From NCBI GenBank assembly GCA_002494135.1, contig DLBG01000053.1, positions 1-23,811 of the forward strand: a DNA stretch of 23,811 bases, in the 5' to 3' direction. This DNA comes from Lachnospiraceae bacterium UBA7027. GTDB lineage: Bacteria; Bacillota; Clostridia; Lachnospirales; Lachnospiraceae. Made by a program: the position numbers and the translations under genes. A model generated the notes under the pieces. It saw only the letters and a program-made list of their open reading frames with translations, was not told where the DNA came from and did not search any database. Position 1 is the first letter of the stretch. The number at the start of each line of letters is the position of its first letter. Shown here piece after piece: positions 1 through 8,213 of this stretch.

Positions 1-711
1 AAGCTGAAGCTCGGTGTTGATGTTAATCTTGGAAACGCCAAGGGTAACTGCCTTCTTGGTCTGCTCGAAAGGAATACCGGAACCGCCGTGAAGAACGAGG
101 GGCTTTCCTCCGGTAGCGTTCTTGATTTCCTCAAGACGATCAAAGTTAAGTCCTGCCCAGTTCTCGGGATATTTTCCGTGGATGTTACCGATACCTGCTG
201 CAAGGAAATCAACGCCTAAATCAGCGATGAGTTTGCACTCTGCAGGATCAGCAAGTTCACCGTTGGAAGTAACGCCGTCTTCGGTACCGCCGATACCGCC
301 GACTTCGCACTCTACGGAAACGCCCTTAGCGTGTGCAAGTTCGATAATTTCTTTGGATTTTGCAATATTCTCATCAATGGGATAGTGGGATCCGTCGAAC
401 ATAACGGATGAATATCCTGCCTCGATGCAAGCCTTTGCTCCTTCGTAAGTACCGTGATCAAGGTGAAGAGCAACGGGAACGGTGATGCCCATGGAATCGA
501 TTAAATCGTTAACCATGTCAACTACCACCTTGTAGCCACCCATGTACTTTGCAGCACCTTCGGATGTCTGAATGATAACAGGAGTGTTGGTCTCCTGAAC
601 TGCCTTAAGAATGCACTGTGTCCACTCTAAGTTGTTTGTGTTGAAAGCCGGAATTGCATAGTGACCTTCATGTGCCTTGTTGATCATCTCTGTAGCAGAA
701 ACTAAAGCCAT
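1..711 (-). CDS. fba: Class II fructose-1,6-bisphosphate aldolase, C-terminus cut off by window edge
   Basis: Zinc-dependent aldolase that interconverts fructose-1,6-bisphosphate with dihydroxyacetone phosphate plus glyceraldehyde-3-phosphate in cytoplasmic glycolysis/gluconeogenesis. The frame is open from ATG at 709-711 to the window edge, giving 237 residues; the family is usually about 285-310, so roughly the last 50 or more are missing. The translation begins MALVSATEMINKAHEGHYAI and carries the metal-binding HLDHG motif at residues 83-87, followed by the GYSSVMFDGSHYP stretch typical of the class II family. LHGGSGIP lies further on and NINTELQL reaches the edge. A strong ribosome site (ACGGAGG on the minus strand, near 719-726) fixes the start. 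It appears to be monocistronic or the first gene of a unit running leftwards. Family assignment is secure; the end of the gene is not visible. Confidence 0.96.
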   Translation of the reverse strand, partial: MALVSATEMINKAHEGHYAIPAFNTNNLEWTQCILKAVQETNTPVIIQTSEGAAKYMGGYKVVVDMVNDLIDSMGITVPVALHLDHGTYEGAKACIEAGYSSVMFDGSHYPIDENIAKSKEIIELAHAKGVSVECEVGGIGGTEDGVTSNGELADPAECKLIADLGVDFLAAGIGNIHGKYPENWAGLNFDRLEEIKNATGGKPLVLHGGSGIPFEQTKKAVTLGVSKININTELQL

Positions 712-731
712 AACAATGTACCTCCGTAAAA

Positions 732-759
732 AATTTATTTGTTAACAGTTTCCTGTCAA
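732..759 (-). promoter_or_regulatory. Probable promoter of fba
   Basis: On the minus strand a perfect -35 TTGACA (754-759) is followed after 16 bases by TAAATT (732-737). This predicts a start of transcription just ahead of the GGAGG ribosome site and a very short leader. A second -10-like TATAAT lies upstream at 773-778 without a good -35 and could give a longer leader. Either could be used; both are read from the sequence only. Confidence 0.45.
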
Positions 760-810
760 TCTCGCAAAGAAAATTATATCCCATTTCCCCTCAAAAGAAA
801 AGGAGAACTT

Positions 811-1416
811 TTAATACCTCGAGTACCCTTCCGTCACACAATAGCGGTTCCAGTAATCCCTCAGTTCGCCTTCATAGATGACTTCGAAGCCCTGTGCATC
901 CACAAAATCCAGCACGTCCGTCTCGCGATAATTCTTATTCGTAAAATCAACGCCGATGTGCTGAAGCACTCTTCCGACAAACTGCGAACAGTAATATGCG
1001 TTCGGGAAATCGGGATGCCGGTTGAAGTTCGCGGCCAAAAGTCCGACGTTGTTGTATACGAGTTTCTTTCTGACCGACCAGAATTTCTGAAGCATTCTGA
1101 CCGCCTCCTTATACTGCTCTTCCGTCACCTTCACCTCATAGATGCGGCATTTTGTATGCGGAAATCTGGTATAAACGTTTCTGTCCGGAAGTTCATGCAC
1201 CAGTCCGCCCGGCTGGATAAAATACTTGTAAAGGCGGCCGAAACTGTACATGTGATGAAGCTGTCTGTCTAAGGAAATGGAAACATGAGCATACTCTCCG
1301 TCCATTCTCCGGCGAATCATTTTTGAAGGAATCGTTCCCGTCAGGGAAACCATGACATAAATGCTGTGATCCTTTAAATTCTTCTGTTCTTCAGTAATTT
1401 TACCTGTATTGTCCAT
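811..1416 (-). CDS. Permuted papain-fold (YiiX/YebB-like) hydrolase
   Basis: A 201-residue cytoplasmic protein with no signal peptide. The likely catalytic pair is in the circularly permuted order of the YiiX/NlpC-P60-like group: His44 in EYAHVSISLD comes first, and Cys143 in NAYYCSQFVGRVL comes about 100 residues later, in a context close to the YCSELV signature of that family. Family members are predicted cysteine amidases or peptidases, and the substrate is unknown. The gene starts 17 bases after lysA stops, so it is probably the second gene of a lysA unit. No convincing ribosome site precedes the ATG at 1416, so expression may rely on coupling to lysA. The assignment rests on the His/Cys motif spacing and is fairly but not fully secure. 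Confidence 0.7.
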   Translation of the reverse strand: MDNTGKITEEQKNLKDHSIYVMVSLTGTIPSKMIRRRMDGEYAHVSISLDRQLHHMYSFGRLYKYFIQPGGLVHELPDRNVYTRFPHTKCRIYEVKVTEEQYKEAVRMLQKFWSVRKKLVYNNVGLLAANFNRHPDFPNAYYCSQFVGRVLQHIGVDFTNKNYRETDVLDFVDAQGFEVIYEGELRDYWNRYCVTEGYSRY

Positions 1417-1433
1417 GTTTTTATTTGTAAAAC

Positions 1434-2687
1434 TTATTCCTCTACAAGATTTGCAAAAATATATTCGTAGGTCTCTCTCTTGCGAATCAGTTTCGCATTT
1501 CCTTCCTTCGTAATTAAAACCTCGGCTGCACGGGGTCTTGAATTATAAGTGGAACTCATGGAGAAACCGTACGCTCCGGCATCCAGAACGCAGATTAAAT
1601 CGCCGCGTCTGATAACCGGTAAATTTCTGTCCTTGCACAGAAGGTCGCCGGACTCGCAGATGTTTCCGGTCACGTAAACGTTCTCGCGTTCCCCTTCGGT
1701 AACGGCCTTTCCGTCTCTTATCACTTCCAGATCATGCCAGGAATCGTAAAGGGTCGGTCTTGCAAGCACATTCATGCCGATATCGGTTCCCGCATATTTG
1801 TTTCCGTAGTTCTGCTTGGTTGCATGAACACGGCCTAAAATAACTCCGCCCTCGGCAACGCAGTAACGTCCGGGTTCGCTCTTAAACAAAGGAATACGGT
1901 CCGGATGTCTTTGTACATATGCATCTAAAAGTGCCGTAAAGCGCTTCGAGAAATCCTCCATGTCAAACTTCGCTTCGTCATCAAGTTTGTGATACGAAAT
2001 ACCGTAACCGCCGCCGAAATCGATGTATTCGAGTTCGTCAAATTTCTCCGCAATGCGAAGGAAGTTCTCTACCGCATCCAGGAAAGGCTGCGGATCCAAA
2101 TACTGGCTTCCGACGTGCTGGTTGATTTCCGCGATGTGCAGATTGTATTTTTTTGCGATATCGAAAATCGCATCCACGTCATGCTCTTCAATCCCGAACT
2201 TGGTCTTCTTGCCCGCCGTCACGACTTTTTCGTGATGCCCGGCTCCGACACCGGGATTGATCCGTACGGAGCATTTGCCGCCCGGATTCAGGGTGCCGAA
2301 CAGTTCCAGCTGCTCAAGGCTGTCCAGACTTGTCATAATGTCATGATCGATGGCAAATTTCAGTTCCTCTTCGGATACATTGTTGGGCACGAAGAAAATC
2401 CGGTCCGAAGGAAATCCCGCTTTCAATAAAAGCATCATTTCCCCGACGCTCATGGCATCCGCATTTAATCCCTCTTCCAAAGCCATCTTCAGAATGCTTA
2501 AGTTACTGTTCGCCTTCATCGAATAATTGGCCCGATAGGGATATTTCGTAATGACTCCTGCCACGGCCCGCATATGTTCCCGGAGATTTTCCTCGTTATA
2601 AACGTATAACGGGGTATTGTATTTCTCCGCAAGGGCTTCGGGATTCTCGTTTCCGAAAAAGTTTGTTTCCTCCACAAATGATTTCAT
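1434..2687 (-). CDS. lysA: Diaminopimelate decarboxylase
   Basis: PLP-dependent enzyme that decarboxylates meso-2,6-diaminopimelate to L-lysine, the last step of lysine synthesis, in the cytoplasm. The 417 residues match the family length. Visible landmarks are the PLP-binding Lys58 in YSMKANSN, the NPGVGAGHH segment, HVGSQ, the glycine loop DFGGGYGI, EPGRY, and NICESGD, whose Cys and Glu complete the active site across the dimer. The ATG at 2687 is preceded by AGAGGAAA at a normal distance. The permuted papain-like hydrolase follows 17 bases later, and an activase-related gene ends 124 bases upstream. A homologous carboxynorspermidine or arginine decarboxylase is less likely because of the LysA-type NPGVGAGHH and CESGD motifs. 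Confidence 0.95.
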   Translation of the reverse strand: MKSFVEETNFFGNENPEALAEKYNTPLYVYNEENLREHMRAVAGVITKYPYRANYSMKANSNLSILKMALEEGLNADAMSVGEMMLLLKAGFPSDRIFFVPNNVSEEELKFAIDHDIMTSLDSLEQLELFGTLNPGGKCSVRINPGVGAGHHEKVVTAGKKTKFGIEEHDVDAIFDIAKKYNLHIAEINQHVGSQYLDPQPFLDAVENFLRIAEKFDELEYIDFGGGYGISYHKLDDEAKFDMEDFSKRFTALLDAYVQRHPDRIPLFKSEPGRYCVAEGGVILGRVHATKQNYGNKYAGTDIGMNVLARPTLYDSWHDLEVIRDGKAVTEGERENVYVTGNICESGDLLCKDRNLPVIRRGDLICVLDAGAYGFSMSSTYNSRPRAAEVLITKEGNAKLIRKRETYEYIFANLVEE

Positions 2688-2710
2688 AGCTGTTTCCTCT
2701 TTCCGATTGT

Positions 2711-2824
2711 TTAATTCGCGCTGAGAGAATGTTCGATTTTATCTATCGAGGCGTCGTTTAGTCCGCCTCTGCGAAGATAGTTTCTCGGGTTACGTTTCCT
2801 TACCTCCGACTCAGTTTTTTTCAC
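2711..2824 (-). CDS. Possible 37-residue ORF between the activase partner gene and lysA
   Basis: A GTG at 2822-2824 overlaps the last codons of the preceding gene in another frame and opens a 37-residue reading frame rich in charged residues. It contains NPRNYLRRGGLNDASIDKIE and ends at a TAA at 2711. It fills most of the otherwise empty 123-base gap before lysA. There is no clear ribosome site and I recognise no family. It may be translated by coupling, or it may be chance. A small inverted repeat (GAGGCG/CGCCTC) lies inside it. Confidence 0.18.
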   Translation of the reverse strand: MKKTESEVRKRNPRNYLRRGGLNDASIDKIEHSLSAN

Positions 2825-4076
2825 CCGGACCGATTTCCTGCTTTGCGTTCGCAAGCAGCAGTTTAATACGGTTCTGCTGGTTGATTTCGGAAGCGGACGC
2901 ATCGTAATCGATGGCGATTAAGTTTACGCCGGGATTGCGGTCCTTTACCACCTTCATAACGCCTTTCCCCACGATATGGTTCGGAAGGCATCCGAACGGC
3001 TGGGTAATTACGATATTGTTGGTACCGCGGTCAATATGCTCCACCATTTCCGCAACAAGCAGCCAACCTTCGCCCATTTTAACCCCGTAATTGACGTACG
3101 GTTTGGCTAACGCCACGGTGTGTGCAAACGGTGTCGGCGCATCAAAATCGCTCTCTTTATGAATCGCATCGATGATATCCTGCTGCTTTCGCACGAAGAT
3201 TTTATATGCCAGACGCAAAATGTGAATGCTCTTCTTATGAATCCGGTACATATCATATTCCAGCACGCGTCCGTAGATATAGAAAAGGGCAAAATCCATA
3301 AGCCCCGCCATATTCGGTTCCGCGCCTTCCTCGATTAAATAATTCTCCAAAAACCGGTTCGCAAGAGGCGAGAACTTCACATAGATTTCTCCGACAATGC
3401 CCACCTTAACTTTGTCAATCCCGTCAAGTTCGATGGTCTTGTAATCGCGAATGATGTCCACGTAGGTTTTCTTAATTCTGGAATACGGCAGAATTCCGGG
3501 CTTTTTTAACTGGTCGACGCAGAGTTTCGTCCACTTGTCGGCCATGGCTTCTGCCTCGCCCTTATGGATTTCGTGTGCTTTCACCTGGTTACAAAGAACC
3601 ATCAAAACATCGCCGTAGATCACCGAATACAGCATTCTTCGCATCATCGGGATGCTTAATTTAAAGCCGGAGTTTTTCTCAAGTCCCACGAAGTTTAGGG
3701 AAATTACCGGAATGTATCCGTAGCCGGCCTTTACCAGCGCCTTACGGATTAAGGAAATATAATTCGAGGCTCTGCAGCCGCCTCCGGTCTGCGTAAAGAA
3801 AAGTGCTGTCTTATGTACGTCATATTTTCCGGAATTCAATGCGGAAATAAACTGCCCTACAACCAGCGTTGCCGGATAGCAGGCATCGTTATGTACGTAC
3901 TTTAATCCGGTGTCGATCACTTCCTTGCCGGTATTTTCGAGAAGTTCCGCATGATACCCGTATGCATTTAAGAGAGCCGCGAGCATTTTCAGATGCCGCG
4001 GAAGCATGGTGGGAATCAGGATGCGGTAATCCTTCTTCATCTCTTTGGTAAATTCAACTCTGCCCTGTTCGTCCAT
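2811..4076 (-). CDS. Activase-related partner protein (2-hydroxyacyl-CoA dehydratase-like, COG3581 type)
   Basis: A 421-residue soluble protein related to the C-terminal part of the large acyl-CoA dehydratase activase-related proteins and, more distantly, to the HgdA/HgdB dehydratase fold. Conserved cysteines that could hold an iron-sulfur cluster are in NDACYPATLVVGQ, TQTGGGCRASNY and QPFGCLPNH. I chose the ATG at 4074-4076, one base after the stop of the upstream 993-residue gene, because this spacing implies translational coupling. A TTG at 4109 extends the frame by 11 residues and overlaps that gene; it has a GGGAG ahead of it and cannot be excluded. The pair probably forms one complex. 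The biochemical role of this family is not established, so the function is inferred from the activator/dehydratase relationship. Confidence 0.85.
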   Translation of the reverse strand: MDEQGRVEFTKEMKKDYRILIPTMLPRHLKMLAALLNAYGYHAELLENTGKEVIDTGLKYVHNDACYPATLVVGQFISALNSGKYDVHKTALFFTQTGGGCRASNYISLIRKALVKAGYGYIPVISLNFVGLEKNSGFKLSIPMMRRMLYSVIYGDVLMVLCNQVKAHEIHKGEAEAMADKWTKLCVDQLKKPGILPYSRIKKTYVDIIRDYKTIELDGIDKVKVGIVGEIYVKFSPLANRFLENYLIEEGAEPNMAGLMDFALFYIYGRVLEYDMYRIHKKSIHILRLAYKIFVRKQQDIIDAIHKESDFDAPTPFAHTVALAKPYVNYGVKMGEGWLLVAEMVEHIDRGTNNIVITQPFGCLPNHIVGKGVMKVVKDRNPGVNLIAIDYDASASEINQQNRIKLLLANAKQEIGPGEKN

Positions 4077-4077
4077 T

Positions 4078-7059
4078 CTATACCTGTTTCTCTTTATCGC
4101 GCATTTCAAGCGCTCCCAGAAGGGAACGAAGACGAATGTTGACTGCGCTTAAATTATTGATTTCGTCGATTTTAATCTGTGTGTAAATGCGGCCTTCCCG
4201 TTCCAGAATCGCGCGCACCTCATCGGTGGTAATGGCATCGATTCCGCAACCGAAGGATACCAACTGCACCAGCTCCATGTCGTCACGTTCGGTCACGTAT
4301 TTCGCCGCGGAATACAGTCTTGCATGATAGGTCCACTGGTTTAAAACCTTTGTCGGAATTCTTCCGACGTGATAAGCGATGCTGTCCTCGGTGATTACGG
4401 CAAAGCCCAGGCTTTCCGCCAAAAGATCGATTCCGTGGTTGATTTCGGGATCCACATGGTAAGGACGGCCTGCCAGAACCATAATCCGCATGCCGCGTTT
4501 ATGCGCTTCCTCCACGATTCTTTCGCCTTCGGCGCGAAGTTCTTCATGATATTTGTGGTATCTTTCAAAACCGGCACGAATTGCGTGCAGATACTGCGCC
4601 TCGGTAAATTTTCCCAGGCTTTCCGGCATCAGCATCATAAATTCTCTGGCCAGTTCCTTTTCGTCATTGATGTTTAAGAAGGGCTGGAAGTAGGTAATCT
4701 GCTTTAATACATCCATGTTGTCCTTCAGAAGCTCCGGATAATATGCCACGATGGGACAGTTGTAATGATTGTCCCCCGCGTTTTCATCCAGATTGTAAGT
4801 CAGGCAGGGAGCGAAAATCGCATCCACGCCTTCTTCCACAAGTTTGATAATGTGGCCGTGCATAATCTTTGCCGGATAGCAGGCGGTATCGCTGGGGATG
4901 CTGTCCTGTCCCGCAAGATAGGTGTTTCTGGAAGAGAAGCCGGAGAATTTTACGCGAAATCCCAGGTCCGTAAAAAGCCCGTACCAAAGCGGTGCCAGGT
5001 CATACATGCCAAGCTGGAGGGGAAGTCCGATTGTAAGCTTTCCGTTTGAAGAAGCCTTTGCCTCATCCGAATCCGGCGCGGCGGAGTCAAACATCTCCTC
5101 GAGTTTCTTGCGCTTGAATTCGTATAGATTCAGCCCTTCCGCTTTCCTCTTTCCTCCGTTGTTCATCTTCTCGCAGCGGTTACCGGAAATAAACTTTCCT
5201 CCGTCCGAGAACGTATTGATGGTTAAGGAACAGTGGTTGGTACATCCGGGACAAACTGCTGCCTTCGACGTATGGGTAAAATTCCGAAGCTGATCGAGAC
5301 TTAAAAGCGTCGATTCCCCGATTCCGCTTTCGGATGCATAAATTGCGGCACCGTAGGCTCCCATGATACCGGCGATCATCGGACGGATGACCGGATGGCC
5401 GATTTCGTTTTCAAAGGCACGCAGAATCGCGTCATTTAAAAAGGTACCGCCCTGCACCACGATGTGGTCGCCAAGTTCCGTGGGGGAATTTGCCCGAATT
5501 ACCTTGTAAATTGCATTTTTGATAACCGAAACGGAAAGTCCCGCAGAGATATTCTCCACGGACACACCGTCCTTCTGCGCCTGCTTGATGGAGGAGTTCA
5601 TAAATACCGTACAACGGGAACCCAAATCCACCGGTGCATCGCCGTCAAGCCCGAGGAGTGCAAATTCGGGCGCTTTATAGCCCATGGACTTTGCGAAGGT
5701 CTCGATAAACGATCCGCAACCCGAAGAGCAGGCCTCGTTTAACATGATGGAGTCCACGGCATTATTTTTAATCTTGATACACTTGATATCCTGACCGCCG
5801 ATGTCGAGAATAAAATCCACGTCCGGCTCGAACTGCTTCGCCGCCATGAAGTGGGCCATGGTTTCCACCAGTCCCTTGTCCACGTGGAAAGCATTCTTGA
5901 TTAACTGCTCTCCGTAACCGGTGACGCCGCTGCCCGCAATGCGGATGTTCTCTCCGCAGAGGGAACGCACTTCCAAAAGCTGCTTTTTTACCACATCCAC
6001 GGGATTTCCCTTGTTGGAATCGTAGTAAGACCAGAGAATCTCTTTTCCGGCACCCATCAAAACAAGCTTCGTGGTTGTGGAACCGCAGTCGATTCCGAGA
6101 TAGGCATCGCCCCGATACGTCTTAATATCCGCATATTCCACGTTCTCTTTTGCATGACGGGCGGCAAATTCGTCACGGTCCGCCTGTGTTAAAAACAAAG
6201 GAGCCATGGAATTGACTTTACTCTTTTCGGAAAGGGTGGATCGAATGGAGGAGAGAATGTCCTCGTAGGAATAAGTCTCCTGCTGGTTTGACGCAAAAAT
6301 TGTCGCACCCAGCGCCACACTGATTAACGCATAATCCGGGAAAATCGCATGTGCATCATCCAGTTTCAGAATCTCTTTGAAGCTTTTGCGAAGCCCTTTA
6401 TTGTAATATAACGGACCGCCCAGAAATACGACCTTACCTTCGATTCTTCTGCCCTGTGCCAGTCCCGCTATGGTCTGGTTAACCACCGCATGGTAGATAC
6501 TGGCCGCAATATCGCTTTTCTGCACGCCCTGATTGATTAACGGCTGAATGTCCGTTTTGGCAAAAACACCGCAGCGGGAAGCAATCGGATAGATTTTCTC
6601 ACATTGCAGGCTTAATTCATCGAGTTCATCCGGCGTTACGTTTAAAAGGGTTGCCATCTGATCGATGAAGGCACCGGTACCTCCGGCACAGGTTCCGTTC
6701 ATTCGCTCATCCACGCCGCCCTTTAAGAAAATAATTTTCGCATCCTCGCCGCCGAGTTCGATTACGGCATCCGTTCCGGGCTCACGCTCCTTAATCAGTG
6801 CGTAGGTCGCATAGACTTCCTGCACAAAAGCAATCCCCGCAGCCTCGGCTAAACCGAGTCCCGCGGAGCCGGAGATGGCGATTTTTATTTCTTTGTCCTT
6901 AAGGTAACTCTCTGCATCCTCCAGCATCTGAAGGGTTTTGGTACGTACCTGCGAAAAATGGCGTTCGTATTTCCGATATATAATTTGTTCACCGTCTCTG
7001 ATCACCAGTTTTGCCGTGGTCGAGCCGATGTCCACGCCTACCAAAGCGCTTCCGCTCAT
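4078..7059 (-). CDS. Double BcrAD/BadFG-type ATPase, CoA-dehydratase activase-related (DUF2229)
   Basis: A 993-residue soluble protein with two tandem ASKHA ATPase domains like HgdC, the ATP-driven electron donor of 2-hydroxyacyl-CoA dehydratase. Domain 1 (about 5-258) starts VGVDIGSTTAKLV, and domain 2 (about 319-575) starts LGIDCGSTTTKLV. Both keep the cysteines that hold a [4Fe-4S] cluster in HgdC: Cys124 (NGTCAGGTGAF) with Cys163 (SRCGVF), and Cys444/448 (EACSSGCGSF) with Cys483 (SRCTVF). A further cluster-like motif, CPGCTNHC (603-610) with Cys629, leads into a DUF2229-like region (about 675-900). The start is supported by AAAGGA ahead of ATG 7059. The partner gene begins one base after the stop. 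It is probably a low-potential electron transfer or activator protein; the substrate is unknown, and no classical hgdA/hgdB genes lie in the window. Confidence 0.9.
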   Translation of the reverse strand: MSGSALVGVDIGSTTAKLVIRDGEQIIYRKYERHFSQVRTKTLQMLEDAESYLKDKEIKIAISGSAGLGLAEAAGIAFVQEVYATYALIKEREPGTDAVIELGGEDAKIIFLKGGVDERMNGTCAGGTGAFIDQMATLLNVTPDELDELSLQCEKIYPIASRCGVFAKTDIQPLINQGVQKSDIAASIYHAVVNQTIAGLAQGRRIEGKVVFLGGPLYYNKGLRKSFKEILKLDDAHAIFPDYALISVALGATIFASNQQETYSYEDILSSIRSTLSEKSKVNSMAPLFLTQADRDEFAARHAKENVEYADIKTYRGDAYLGIDCGSTTTKLVLMGAGKEILWSYYDSNKGNPVDVVKKQLLEVRSLCGENIRIAGSGVTGYGEQLIKNAFHVDKGLVETMAHFMAAKQFEPDVDFILDIGGQDIKCIKIKNNAVDSIMLNEACSSGCGSFIETFAKSMGYKAPEFALLGLDGDAPVDLGSRCTVFMNSSIKQAQKDGVSVENISAGLSVSVIKNAIYKVIRANSPTELGDHIVVQGGTFLNDAILRAFENEIGHPVIRPMIAGIMGAYGAAIYASESGIGESTLLSLDQLRNFTHTSKAAVCPGCTNHCSLTINTFSDGGKFISGNRCEKMNNGGKRKAEGLNLYEFKRKKLEEMFDSAAPDSDEAKASSNGKLTIGLPLQLGMYDLAPLWYGLFTDLGFRVKFSGFSSRNTYLAGQDSIPSDTACYPAKIMHGHIIKLVEEGVDAIFAPCLTYNLDENAGDNHYNCPIVAYYPELLKDNMDVLKQITYFQPFLNINDEKELAREFMMLMPESLGKFTEAQYLHAIRAGFERYHKYHEELRAEGERIVEEAHKRGMRIMVLAGRPYHVDPEINHGIDLLAESLGFAVITEDSIAYHVGRIPTKVLNQWTYHARLYSAAKYVTERDDMELVQLVSFGCGIDAITTDEVRAILEREGRIYTQIKIDEINNLSAVNIRLRSLLGALEMRDKEKQV

Positions 7060-7099
7060 TGCCGAAAACGTCCTTTCCTAATCTTGCATAATCTCTATA

Positions 7100-7128
7100 A
7101 AAATAACATTATTTGAGAATTTTGTCAC
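7100..7128 (-). promoter_or_regulatory. Probable promoter of the activase pair
   Basis: On the minus strand GTGACA (7123-7128) is followed after exactly 17 bases by TATTTT (7100-7105). This places transcription start about 35 bases ahead of the ATG at 7059. It is a reasonable sigma-A type match but not perfect. Confidence 0.45.
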
Positions 7129-7134
7129 TTCTTT

Positions 7135-7308
7135 TTATGATTCCGTGCCATCTTTGCTCTTTGAAAGCTGACGGATCAGCTCCGTTTTTACCTTCAGTTC
7201 CTCGTTTAAATTCTTGTTGTAGCGCTCAATTCCCTCCAAATGCTGCTGGTGAACGGTATTGTCGACAATTTCCAAAAGATATCCCCTCTTGCGTTTGCCG
7301 TCATACAA
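7135..7308 (-). pseudogene. Short coding-like remnant or small protein with non-ATG start
   Basis: The minus strand carries an open frame ending at TAA 7135-7137 whose composition is protein-like: YDGKRKRGYLLEIVDNTVHQ, then ERYNKNLNEELKVKTELIRQ, ending SKSKDGTES. It is probably mostly helical and charged. The frame extends back to a stop at 7363-7365 but has no ATG in frame. A TTG at 7306-7308, 11 bases after a GGAGG, would give 57 residues. Upstream of about 7340 the frame becomes a run of Phe codons in a T-rich tract and no longer looks coding. This suggests the 3' end of a gene that lost its start. I do not recognise the family. Confidence 0.4.
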
Positions 7309-7481
7309 ATCATCCGGCGCCTCCGTTCCATTCGCAAACAGAGTAAAGAAAAAAAGAGAGATTTATTCCATTTTTATCTTTCTCTCTTATAGTGAATTAT
7401 TTACTGCCGTGATAGCCTTAATTTGTATACTTGTAATTATAATCTTTTTTTATTGATAAAACAATGTAAAGGAGAAAAACC
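7309..7481. other. Intergenic stretch between the remnant and the dehydrogenase gene
   Basis: This AT-rich stretch contains an imperfect, AT-only inverted repeat (AAGAGAGA at 7354-7361, TCTCTCTT at 7381-7388, 19-base loop) and the probable plus-strand promoter of the dehydrogenase gene. Together with the remnant (7135-7308) and the activase leader, it makes 7060-7481 a 422-base region without a confident full-length gene. Confidence 0.5.
7438..7474 (+). promoter_or_regulatory. -10 element and ribosome site of the short-chain dehydrogenase gene
   Basis: A perfect TATAAT lies at 7438-7443, with no good -35 at 16-18 bases upstream. AAAGGAG at 7468-7474 is seven bases ahead of the ATG at 7482 and fixes that start. 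Confidence 0.5.
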
Positions 7482-8213
7482 ATGTTGGATTTAAAAGGCA
7501 GATGGGTGCTTCTTACCGGAGCCACCAGAGGACTCGGATATTTATCCGCCATTGAACTTGCAAAAAGAGGCTGCAACTTAATTCTTCACTCCAGAAGTCT
7601 TGAAAAAAGCGAAGAGGTTGCAAATAAGGTACGCGCTCTCGGAGTCGAGGCATATGCGGTGGCCGCGGAGCTCTCCGATCCCGATGACGTGACGAAAATG
7701 TTAGAGACCGTCGATTCGTTCGGTGTAAAGGTTGAGGTGGTTTTAAACAATGCCGGACTTCAGATTGCTTACCGGACGGATTACTGCAAGACTCCCGTTT
7801 CCGACTATACCGTCTCCTTTCAGGTATGCACCATCGCTCCCGCAATGATCTGCTACCATTTCCTTCCTTCCATGATGGAGGCAGGCTTCGGACGTATCGT
7901 CAACACGACGAGCGGTATTGCCTTAGAACCCGAACAGGCAGGATATTCCGCAGCAAAAGCAGCTTTAGATAAAATAACCATCGATCTTGGAAGCAAAGTC
8001 GATGGCAGCGATGTCATGATTAATCTTGTGGATCCCGGATGGTGCCGTACCGAACTCGGCGGCCCCAAAGCGCCAAACACTCCCGAAAGCGCTCTTCCGG
8101 GAGTATTGATCGGTGCATTTATGGATGATAAGAAATCCGGCCGCATCTTCCGTGCCCAGGACTATGCCGGAATGAGTCTGGAAGATGCCGTATTGAAGGC
8201 TTCCGAAATTTAG
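7482..8213 (+). CDS. Short-chain dehydrogenase/reductase (SDR) family oxidoreductase
   Basis: A 243-residue classical SDR with a Rossmann fold and cytoplasmic location. The NAD(P)-binding motif TGATRGLG is at residues 12-19 and NNAG at 89-92. The catalytic set is Ser144 (NTTSG), Tyr155 and Lys159 (YSAAK). DPGWCRTELGG follows, where many SDRs have PGxxxT. SRS after the second strand (HSRSLEK, 36-42) is compatible with NADPH use. Length is normal. The substrate cannot be told from sequence; sugar or alcohol reduction is plausible. The gene has its own ribosome site, is transcribed alone to the right, and ends in a 4-base overlap with the stop of the oppositely oriented LUD-domain gene, with no clear terminator between them. 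Confidence 0.9.
   Translation: MLDLKGRWVLLTGATRGLGYLSAIELAKRGCNLILHSRSLEKSEEVANKVRALGVEAYAVAAELSDPDDVTKMLETVDSFGVKVEVVLNNAGLQIAYRTDYCKTPVSDYTVSFQVCTIAPAMICYHFLPSMMEAGFGRIVNTTSGIALEPEQAGYSAAKAALDKITIDLGSKVDGSDVMINLVDPGWCRTELGGPKAPNTPESALPGVLIGAFMDDKKSGRIFRAQDYAGMSLEDAVLKASEI

Noticed and set aside
740..760. Rex-type redox operator upstream of fba (TTGTTAAC)
   Set aside because: Only one half-site is present; the matching TTAACAA half is absent.
739..1272. 177-residue plus-strand open frame
   Set aside because: It lies wholly opposite the hydrolase gene, has no ribosome site and no family features. It is a by-product of codon bias on the other strand.
1989..2429. 146-residue plus-strand open frame inside lysA
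   Set aside because: Antisense to a secure lysA, with no motif or ribosome site.
2688..2810. Lysine riboswitch ahead of lysA
   Set aside because: The gap is only 123 bases, has just one weak six-pair stem and shows none of the conserved L-box segments.
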